A DNA stretch of 64,000 bases from Stercorarius parasiticus (taxonomy: Eukaryota > Chordata > Aves > Charadriiformes > Stercorariidae): the NCBI GenBank assembly GCA_013396915.1, contig VWZL01001940.1, positions 443,303-507,302 of the forward strand. Reading direction: 5' to 3'. The translations under genes and the position numbers were made by a program. The notes beneath the pieces are model-generated. The model was not told the origin of the DNA, did no database searches, and saw nothing but the letters and a program-made list of their open reading frames with translations. Of this stretch, positions 27,001 through 38,600 are shown piece after piece. Position 1 is the stretch's first letter; each line of letters starts with the position of its first letter.

Positions 27001-30000
27001 ACAGAGTGCTGAAGACTTAAATAAGCTCTTCCCCATCCTTGGTGAGTAAGTTTTATTTTTAGGAAAAAAATAACGCACATCAACTTTGACAGATGCTACT
27101 TAAATCTTTTAATGTACAAGACAGGTTTTAATTTATTTTTTTAAATCTGGTCTATATATTACTGGAAGCTTCTCTACATTAAGAGAAATTTTTATGCATT
27201 GTTGCATCTGGCTGTTGGACTCATATTACCCTGTATCTTACACTAATTCTTGAAGCGTCAGTTGTTATTTTTTCCCAAATTTAACAGATTTAATCATAAT
27301 TCAAGTTTTTCCATTGAATGACTACATAGTTGTATGATTTTTCTAGTCTTTACTAACTCTCATCAATGTGCACTAAATTTTAATTATCTCTTTTTATTTT
27401 AATGTAAGCTAACTACCCCAAGACACTGCTCTATTGTCCTCAACAAATGCTTCAAATTGGGGAAGGGCAGGGGGAGAGCTAGTAAAAATGAAAGCAGGAA
27501 AAACATGCGTTAATCTTGGGCAAGCCAAGTGTAATAATGACACAAACCTAAGAAATTATTTCTTTTTCAATAGTTTTTCAAGAAATCATTGAAAAGATTT
27601 CAGTTTTATCACACTTAACTGTGTGGTAGAAAAAGCTTTTCTTTAGATCTCACACTTCAATAAGGAAACGGCTTCTGGCAAAATTCTTGCGAGATCTTAC
27701 TAAAAAAATTAAATAATTTTTCAGGACAACACTGGGCATGACTTCTTACCTCGCTCCTCATGAGTGTTTTAACACTACATTTATGAGGACATGAAACCAT
27801 GACACACGGGCAGTCTGTATCTTCATGTTTCTACAGAGGAAAAAGCAAACAAACCACAAATCAACTCTTACTCCAAAATTAAGAAGAGAACTTACCTGCA
27901 AAGAAAAGCATCCTACAATAATTAAAAAAAAAAAAAACACACAACATTTTTTTCAATGCTTATCCCAATTGTGCAGAGTTACAGAACTCCAGTTGCTCAA
28001 ACATCAGTTTATGCTTTTGACAGATGTGTTGATATTCTGAAGCAAAAATAAGGGGGTTCCCGTGTTTTCCCACACAGAATAAATCTATTTGCTTCCCATT
28101 TTATTGTTTTTACTTACAGCAATGAAACAATAATAAAAGTCAAGTCGTCTTCCCTAAGAATAACTCATAAAAATGGGCATCTTTAACAGCGAGCAGAACC
28201 ACTGCAGATGTCCTTTTCAGTAAGGGCATACAGCGCACGAAAAAGCTCTTCAGAAATGTACATTGCCCCCTCTCCGAGAATCTCTCTTTCCTGAATAAAG
28301 ATAAGATTCTTTTCTTAAAGATAAGATTCTTTTCTAATTTTGATTCCCAAACATCTGATATCTAGTCTCACACACCCAAAGTTCAAAGAGACGTTAAAAT
28401 TTTATCATGATGCTGGGCAGGCATTTTGATCTGAACCTAGATGATGACAGACACTTCAGTACAGATGTCAAACCGTATCACCATAGGGAGGGAAGAAAAT
28501 CAGGCCCAACCTAATTAAATTTACATTGATTCTCAGTTTTCCTCACCAAAATGAAATATCTGGAAGAAAAAGAAATTAATGTCATGTCAAGTGACATGTC
28601 CCATTCAACTTGAAACAAACTCTTTAATTTCTGGTACTTAAGAAAAGCAAATGAAACAAAGGTCTAGATTTATAAGCTGGTTAGAAAAGGAAGAAGAAAT
28701 AGCATGCCCTTTTTGCCCAGTAATGATGTCTAGTCTTCAAAAATAAAACCAACACATAAAGGAGACCCAAGCTCTCAGACGTGAAAGACCTTAGTTCAGA
28801 ACTCTGCCATAAATCTGCAAATACTTGAAAATGTATATCTCCTCACTTCTAAAAACAGATCATCAGGTATGCTGTTCTGAAGCAGTCTATCCTGTCACCC
28901 TTCTGATGGGAGGTTGGATAGAGTTGGGGGTAGGTCTCTTCTCCCAAGTAACAAGTGATAGGACAAGAGGAAATGGCCTCAAGTTGCGCCAGGGGAAATT
29001 TAGGATGGATATTAGGAAAAATTTCTACACTGAAAGGGTTATCAAACACTGGAAGAGGCTGCCCAGGGAAGTGGTGGAATTGCCATCCCTTGAGGTATTT
29101 AAAAGACAGGCAGACGTGGTGTTTAGGGACATGCTTTAGTGATGGTTTTGTCAGTGTTAGGCTGATGGTTGGACTCAATGATCTTGAAAGTCCCTTCCAA
29201 CCTAGACAATTCTATGTTTCTATGATTCTTACTCATACTAGTTCACTTGGTATAGCACACGTAAGCAGTCACAGCGACAGAAGGAAGTAAGCCTAGGTTG
29301 CTCCTTAGCCAGAGAGCTGGGACAACCCCTCAGAATGTGGGGGTGAGGAGTCAGCCTCAGTCCCTTCTCAGCAGGACTTGGATACCCAGCCAGGAGCAAT
29401 GCTAACAGACTGCTAACACCTCTCCCCAGAGTAACCTCTGTCAGGGCGACTGCAGGACTCTTCTGATAAGCCCATAGCACCATTTCTGCTCAGACTCAAG
29501 GGTTAGACCTGGGCTCCCTCATTCTGAACACGTCTGTCATTGGGTTGAAGAGAGACATCACATGCTGCTGTGCAGCTCTGGGAGCCTGCTGCCCTACAAA
29601 CGTCTTTAATGGTTTATCAACTACAAAGCTAGAAAAATAATGCTCCCTTCTAACATTCATTCCCTAATTTTAACTCACTTTCTTCTCTAACCTGCCCAAA
29701 CTATCTGGCAAAGGCTATGACATTGACTCTCGGTTCATGATAAAAAGGCAACACACAACTCCTTCTCAGCCCTCTCTCCAGTCCTCTTCACTCCGCATCC
29801 CAGGACCCACCCACTGAAACCAAGGGGAGCCTTTCTAATCACTTCAGGATATCCCATTCCAGTGGCAGAATCCTCTTCTGGCTAAATTCACACAGTCGAG
29901 CACACAAAACCAAGAGCCAAATGTAGCACATAACATAGGTAACACCACGTGCAGGGCACCCGGCACAGATGAGGGCAAGGCAGGATATTAATATGGCTGC

Positions 30001-32631
30001 CCAGAGAAGCCAGTGCCGCACTTGGAACAGGTCTGCTTGCAGAACAATGACAAGGAAGCAAGGTGACAATGCCTCGTGCCTTCCTCAGTAGCCGTCCCAG
30101 TCAGCCCAGTGGTATTTCGGCCTACTGAGTAGAGTCCAGATTGCCTCGGCAGGGCCTGCCCGGGACAGCCTTTTTGTGGCCAGGGTGGCAGCCAAGAGCC
30201 TAGGCACTGAGTAACGCTGTCCTTCCACATCTGTATCATACCACTACTGCCCAAGCATCAATTTTATAGGAGAAGCACTTCCAAGTAGTTTTGTGGATTA
30301 TTCACAGAAAAATATAATAATTCAGAAGCATTTCAGGCTACTAATTTCTGTTTTAACAATGCACCATCTTTGCCAGGAGTTGCAGGATGGAAAAGGTATC
30401 TTTGTCACAAAAAACCCCAAACTTTTTAGATGGTTTAAACAAAAGAAAATAAATTAAGAAGTTAACTTGCCTAGAGACAGTGCAGGCAAGACAAATACAA
30501 TCTAAAGAAATGTGTACTAACATCGTTAACTAAAGAGTCTGCCTCCAACAACGGGGATTTCCTACCCCACGGGTCATGGGATTCTATGAAGACATGAACC
30601 ATACATACTCCGGTAAAATTATTTTTGTTTCCATTTGCATACCTTTTTTCTCGGTACGCTCCCTCTATCTCCATTTTCAGTTCAAGTCACCGAGGCCTGC
30701 TTCAGTCATTATTACATTAGCAAAAATTTTAGGCTACAGAAGCTAGAGATGAACTCAAGCTCTGGGTGACAAAACTCAAATGAGAAGTCAAAAGGAGCCT
30801 TTCATTCAAACGTACAGTCTCATTAAGCTTCTGATTCTCATTACCAAAGTAAAATGACGTAACATTTTATCAGGCAACAACAAATAAAACCATCTGCATT
30901 TCTATAATCACTGAACTTTTAAAAATCTAGGCAAAAAAATTGAAAAATAGCAGCCAAGTGCGGAGCTTTCTGCACCCTTAAAGCAGCATGGAAGTAAAAC
31001 TGTCCTTTTTTTCTATGTACTGAAACATATGTGCCAATGATAACATGCGAATATGTAACACTCCTTGGAAGTGTTCTGATTTACAAATGCAGATTTGTTT
31101 AGAACTTTTAAGGCCAGAGGAACAGCAGTACCAACTTTAATACCATCAAAATAGCAACACCTCAGCACAAAGCTACATTTTAACCTCTTTGGCTGTCTGG
31201 ATAAGGTAATTCCATTAACTCTTAAAACAACTCAGAATTCCACCACTTAAGATTTTGGAGAACAATTACTTCGTTTAAAACACTCCTTTCTGTTCTTCAG
31301 AGTAATACGCCATTCTTGTTCCCAGCATGTATGCCTAAAATAGGTTTCGCTGTGAATTAAAAATCTGATAGACTAAAACTTGTCTCAGCTTCTGAATATC
31401 TTGAAAGCCACCGCTAGTTCAAAGATTTCATAAGTGTCAAATCCATCAACATCTGATAAAAGAGAGAGCTCTTAAACTAAAACCAAGTGCTATATTCTTC
31501 AAGACGTAAGGATGATTTCAGACTCAAAAATTTAACTACATTGCCCCTGTAAAAAGAAACTGCCTACAAGGAACCTGTGAGAATGTTGCTTGGATGTGGA
31601 AATGCAGCTTGTACAATGAGACATATTTAATATTCCCTGATTTTGTCTGTTAAGACACTATGCATTTTTCAATGTCGCTCTTTGCCTGACATCAATTCCC
31701 AGCTTAAAGAAAATTCTGTGAGAACAGCATCCATAATCTAACTAAACACAGTTTCACTTCTGTACCAGAATGTGCAAGAATGAACAGCGTAAACTATTTT
31801 CTCTGTGTATTTTCACATCTGAGCCACTTTATACTAGGTAATGCACAATTATTGAAGTAACAGCCCTTGCTGTTATACACTCAAATAATTGAAAGCCAGA
31901 CCTAAATGAGAACTTGGTGAGGTTCTACCTATGCCTTTTTGTAATGGCATCTCTGTGCAAATAATGCTTCTTATCATTGTGAGACTTCACGTAACAAACA
32001 ATACACAAAAACACAAATGAAAATTAAATTCTCATCACTCTTACTATACTAAAAAAGGTCCGAAATCCAAGACTGTCAAACCATATAAGCAGAATTTAAA
32101 AAAAAATGTTAAAATTACAGCAAGAGAGACTCAGCATAATACAGTTAAATGCAAAACAATACAAACACAGACAAGTTACAATTCCATGTGTAATGTAAGA
32201 CTTTCTCAACCTCCACTCTATACTTCAAACTCACAACATGCTGCTTCTCAGACAACCTACTTATATACCACGAACAGCAGTAACTTGGCCTAGGCCTGTC
32301 ATGTACCATTGCTGGTTATGCCGAGACACAATTTGGTTTTGCATTGTTTGCTCCTTTCCTCTCATAACAGATCACACAGCACCCAAGAAGGATTATATGG
32401 AAAGATGCTATTTCTCCAGTCAATTGCTATGCTTATGCTTTTCCTGCCCAACATTTAATTGTTATCATGGTAGTTGCACTTATTATATCAATTTAAGCAA
32501 AATAAAGAAGCAGAGCAAAGATTGCTTTAGTATCAATATTATGCAGTGGGTCTGAATTTCTTTTAAATGCAGTATCTGAACATCAGAAAAAAGAAAAAAG
32601 TTTCCCAGTCAGTGCAGTAGCTGGTGTTTTT

Positions 32632-32683
<52 letters not shown>

Positions 32684-35600
32684 CGTTTTGAAAGTCAGCC
32701 TATTTTCTTTTTTGACTTACTAATTCTGGCCAAGGCTCTACTGGCAGCTACAAAGAAGCACAAGAAGAGTTATTATTTCACATTAATGTATGAATCTTGT
32801 TCTATATACACAAGAAAATACCGCACCTGCAACATAATCATTGGGACTTGGCTTTTGCAATATTTACAGGTTGTCTCCCGGTATTTACAGGTCTTCTCTA
32901 CGTGGTCTGGCAAATCTTTTCTCAGTATTTTCTCTTTGCAATCAGCACGAGGACACGAGAGTTCTTCAAACTGACAATCAGTTTTCAAATGCATCTGAAA
33001 GATATAAAAAAATAGCCAAGCCAACTAAGGATTGTACAGGTCTTCCATCCTTTGAGACATCTCACATTAAATAACTTCAGAACCAAAGTAAGCAAAGTTA
33101 TTCTGTGCGCTATATTGTGCAAGAGCAAACACTAGCAAATCTACTCAGGAGTACATCTCTGACTTTACAGTCCATTTACCCAGACAGCAAATTTCACTCT
33201 ATTATAGATGTCTACAAGGTACTTTTATACTAAAATTCCACACAGGCTATTTAAACAAAAGGTAAGGATTCTTTTCCAAGGTATATTATTCCACATAAAC
33301 ATAAAGTTAAGTACCTGAGCTTGCTCATTCAAAGCAAGTCTAAGTACCTACACATCTCACTGCAGACTGCTGTGTAGCCATCCCTTCCGACTGTTAAAAT
33401 TACTGGATTACTGTTAAATTTTGCCTTCATGAAACAAAGCTACAAGTTATTTTGTACAAGTCTGGAGAAGCCAAAGGTTTAATTCCACACATAAAACCAC
33501 CACTTATATGAGAGGATTAAGACTGGTAAATAAAAATAAAAACACACCAAAAAGCAATTCAAATTTCTCACATTTGTGAAGTACGCACTAAGATTTTTCC
33601 CTATTTTAGCTTTCCCTCCAGTTTTCATTTGTTTCATGCATTTACATTTTTGAGCTTTAGCATCACAGTCAACATGATTTTTGACTGCAATTCCTTATAG
33701 CTCATCTAAAAGCCGAATTTATAAATTCATAAATCAGATAAACCACTAGTGTGAGCAAGTGAACGAATGGATTGGGGTTTAATTTGCAAGATTTCTATTC
33801 ACTCTTCAACTCAAAACGAAGTTTATGACTATGTTAGATTACTTACCAGTAATTGACCCAAAGATAGTTGTTCTTTACAGCCCTTGTTTTCATTTCTGCA
33901 GTATATTTGAAGGGCAAGTAGTTCTCTCCTGCAACAATTATCTTTAAATACCTGAAAAATTAAAAAAAATCACTTCATTTTAGAAATTTAAAACCACTCA
34001 AGAATATGCAAGTTCAAATAAAGTAGAAGCCATGCAATTTGGCTATGGCAGTGCCATTTAATTCTAGCTTTATGTGCCAGAAATAAAATCCTACCATTCA
34101 ATTTGTCTTGAATGTGCACATCACTGAGAGTCCTCCACTGTGAAGCAGCCCAGTGAAAGAGAATATTTGGATAGATGCTCTACTACTGTTTCCCTTTTAC
34201 TATAAATACAATAAAGGGAAAGGTATTAAATTTTTTGCTATTTGCTTGCCAATAATAGGCCTGCCTAAGCTAGAGCTCTCTACATTGTTTGGGAAGCTGG
34301 GGTACTAGGCACAATACTATATGACAAAAAAGGGCCAAAGCCCAGTGGGTCAGAGAGGAAGGATTTCATGGAAGGCAATCCCACAATGACTAGACGGGTT
34401 AGCTGGAACACCTACTTGCACTTCAGTGGCAACACATGATTAAAGACATTTTCTAAGGTCTCAGACTGGAGAAAGTTTACACAGATAAGCAGGCTTTAAT
34501 TGTCTCTCCATTTTAATATTTATAAGCCTTTCCAGCATTTTTTGTCTATAATAGAACTGCAAGAAGTTAGAAATAGGGAGCTCAGGGTTTGGATTTTTCA
34601 CCTTTTACAGGTGATATCCCATAAAAGATAAAGAGACACATACAACTGCACTCTCAAGAAGCCCCATTGCTAAGGGCAGGAACTGGAGATAAGGGTTGAA
34701 GACCATTACTACTATTTTGAAGTCCAAAACCAAAGGATAAAAACTTCTCGTTATTTTGCAATTGCTTTCACGACCGTTAAGAAATACTAAAGAAGCAAGC
34801 CCAACCTATGACTACTTCTCTGACAAACGGAGTTCTGTGACACTGCGTATACTGCAGGGTTACTGTAATTACGGAACGGTTCTGCATTTAACAACAACAA
34901 CAAAGAATTATGATCAGATCCGTCCACAGTGACTATGAATCTATCCCCAGTACCAGCAAAGAAGGAAATGCTGCAATCATTCTCATCCAATCTCACCTGA
35001 CACAGGTCACTGATTTCTGTTTACTTTTCAGATGCGTATGTGAAGTTTTAATCAATCAACAAATCTCACCCGAATAATCCATTTCCAGCACTGTAGTATT
35101 TTTCCAAAGTAATTACCATTGTTACTAGGTGCAGTTTTGCCCACTAAACTTAACATGAGAAGATCATTTTTAAGCAGCTTGGCCAAGGCTGTCTAAAAGC
35201 TCTTCAGTATTTTGAACATCAGCATTCTACAGGAAGAGAGAAGCTTCCAGTTTCATGAAAATCACCGACCTGCACAGTTAGTCTAACATGTATTTAATAT
35301 ACACTGCCCTTCATGTCCTCCTCCTATTTTAGAGATATTTGAAATTTCTTAACAAATGTACATGTTCACATATATTGGCAGCCAGAAAGTCAGAGTTAAA
35401 ACAAAAAAATCAAGTAGGCATCATGAATTATTGGTCTGAGCTCCTGGAGAACCCATCCATGTCAAAACTGAATTATGCTGAGCACTGTTCAGAGAACTAT
35501 TTTGTGTTAAGACAAGGAGAAATTAATGTACCCACTAACCTTTTCTTCAAAATTGTAACTATTTATTTAGGCGTTATTATATTATTGTTATATTATACTA

Positions 35601-38600
35601 CCATATTATTCTATATTATGTTATTATAAAGACCACTAATACAAAGAATTTATCAAACAAAAAACATTTAACATAAAACCTGCATAAACCATGTACTAAA
35701 TCAAAAAGAACTTTCTCTACCCTCAGCCTTTCAAAGGCAACACAAAGTTTTACTGTGAAAAAACACTAAGGAGGGTATCAGTGAAATAACTTATCCATAT
35801 AAAAAGACTCTACTACAGTTACTGTAACTCCACACTGTTCTGGTTGCAGCGTGGTTGACAGAACAGCACACTGTAAAAACGGATTAGTGAAACAGTAGAC
35901 ACTGGTCTGGAGCCAAATCAGAAGTAAGGTTTGCCTACACCTGTGACATCTCCACATCTACAGGAGATGTAATATTTCTTATCATCCTCCCAAGTTGATG
36001 GGAGGACAACTGCAACGTGTTGCTGCAGCTCCCAGCTATGAAAACAAGCTGTGACACCGGGCTGGACCATTAGGGATAAGGCCGATGTTGTTTTCTACCA
36101 TGTGGTCAACAGTACAAATGAGCTGTCTTCCTCTATAAAATGCATGGTTTAGGTTTTATAACAGAACTATCTTCCCCAGGTAGCTTATTAGGCTTATGAA
36201 ATAATTACCACAAAGCAATAACACATCTTACGTATGCCACACAATTCAATACTCTTGAATAAGAAACAATTTTAAGAATACCTTATCTTTTACTATGCTT
36301 TCTTGACACGCTGTACATTTTGGACTAGAAGAACTGGAGAGAAAAGAAAACCGAAAAACTATTTTAACTCATCTGAATTTTTGTATTACAAAAATTTCCA
36401 TTTATGAGGCACTTAGTTATAATTATTCAATATATTTTAAAACCATTAAAAGTGCATACAGTTCATTAAAATGAGGTAACACGATGTTATTTCAAAAAAC
36501 TGGAACACTTGAGTTTTCTGTAGACAGTATCTGACATTTCCAAGGAAATAAGACCACCACAATGCCTCCAGCCAACTGTGCAGCAAAATTCATTCCCTAT
36601 CTTACAGTCTGCACTTGATCCACAATTTTTGTCACTTCTCAATCTATCTGTGCAAACAGGCAAAATACTGTCTCTTCAATTACCCAGTCCTTTTTCAAAC
36701 AACACCTAATTAAACTTTACTTTCTCAGACAGTCAATTATACATCCTTTTAGGGTAAAAAATATGTATTTATGCCCATCTCCTCTAAGTCTGTTCTGGTT
36801 TTAGCAACTGTTGCAGATCCTTGCTCCCTCCTCGGGCTGAACTGGCCCTGTAGCTGTTTCGGTAATCTAATTACCAAACTTGTGATCTCTTAGACAACAG
36901 GTAGGTTGAGGAGCAGAGCAGTTTGTGGATAGGAACTGAACTGGAGTGTAAGAAAAACTGTGTTCCTACAGCTGTTTCCGACTCTGACCTGCTAGGTGTC
37001 ATAGTGTAAATCCCTTCATTCCTTGTTAGCTCCTTTTCCCCCTGTGTAAAATGGGGATAGTCATAACGATGTCCCTTGTAAAGCACCGAGATCTATGGAT
37101 GAAAAGCGCTAGGTAAAAGCTAGGGAAATTCTTTTGTAAAGCAATTCATTGACAGGCTACGTAAGTTGTGGTTTCTAGCAGCAGTGCAAAGCAATGTGAA
37201 AGGCAAATAAGTTTGATTATGTTATATTATCAGTATGGTTATTTCAAATCATCTCACTGGCTTCTGCTCCTTGAACTGACCATGCTGCGTCTCTCATTTC
37301 TGAGCATCTTAACTATCTTGCAGCTTCAATATCTGTAATATTTTTCTTAAGTAAAAAAAAAAAGAGGGGGGGGGAACTAATCTACTTGAGGGCATATAGT
37401 GTTTAATACAATGTCATGCTTTCCTCGCTCTTACTGAATTCACTCAAGCATCCCAATTGCTCTTCTAAACTACTACTGCATACTGAGCAGACAGCTTTAC
37501 TGCGTTAGCTACACTGACTCCCAATTCCTTGTCCTCAAATAACCCTGGAACAGAACCCGCTAGCATGTAATCAGTGTGTGTGCTGAATGAAAAATTTTTG
37601 TGCCAAATCCAGAGACATTGTAAACTTATTTTGCTTCCAATTTTACGGCACACTTTTTATTTCTCAAAAAAGGAGCTGTAAATTTAATTTTAATAAAGGC
37701 TTTGTTTGCAACAAGCACTTAAATATAGTGAAATAACTCAAATGAAAGAGCAGTGCGGTAGATGGTCTTAGCCATGTGTCCTTTTCAATAACAGACTGGG
37801 TGGAAAGTCAGAAAGGTAAAATTACACATATTCTAGCTGCACTGTAATAAGCACATGTGCATGTCTCACAGCAGGGAAGGAAAATTGCCCAGATTCCAGC
37901 AATGCCAGAATTGTTACTGTTTAAGATTGTTAAGGATCTGCTCTGTCCACCTGCACACATCCAAGCATGGCAGATGTTTGGTTTTCTGCAGTCCCTGTTA
38001 TTAACCATGTAAGAGTCTTCCAAAAAACATATATTCAGAAAGAAATAACTGCATTTCTTAAATACAAACTACACCTCACCTGAAAATGTGTACTGAAAGA
38101 AAAGTTGGTGGGGTTTTTATGTTGTTGTTTTAAATTTAACATGCTGTAGCACAAAGCCTACAGGAGTGGATTAGTGAGCTATGGACCCTCGTATTTGCCC
38201 AGTACAGAGGTTACCCTTTATCATGAGACAGAGTAAGGTAATATCCTCCAATCTGTTTTGCCATGCTGCACATAGTCTTGATTTATACCTACCTGAGATC
38301 ACAGTACTTCCAAGTGAAACGTAAACTAATATCTAGAGTCAGGGTGGTAACAAAAAGTAAACAGGAGATCAACAAGACCTTCCAAAGGCAAATCCTCTCT
38401 CTATTGGCAGTCCAGAGCGCAATATCCAGTGAGCTCAATCTCTTCTGTACCTCTGCTTTCCCAGTAGTAAATGGAAGTATTGACTTCTTATTTACTCCAG
38501 GAGATTAAAGCTTGCAGAATGGTCTCCAAACGTTAGACCAAGTTTTAAAATCACACTGCTGAATACAATCAGCAGCAACACATCGAAGTTGAGAGGCAAA

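Larger units (their letters stand above)
27831..32826 (-). other. TRAF3: TRAF3 intron between coding exons 4 and 5
   Basis: A 4996-base intron containing the antisense CR1 fragment (28905-29229), a perfect 20-base tandem duplication (28296-28335) and a pure 49-base A run (32634-32682). A more GC-rich patch at about 29250-30230 looks different from its surroundings, but I could not assign it. Confidence 0.88.

Noticed and set aside
32624..32974. A 116-codon plus-strand frame beginning with poly-lysine
   Set aside because: It is a translation of the 49-base A run and then of the antisense strand of TRAF3 coding exon 4.
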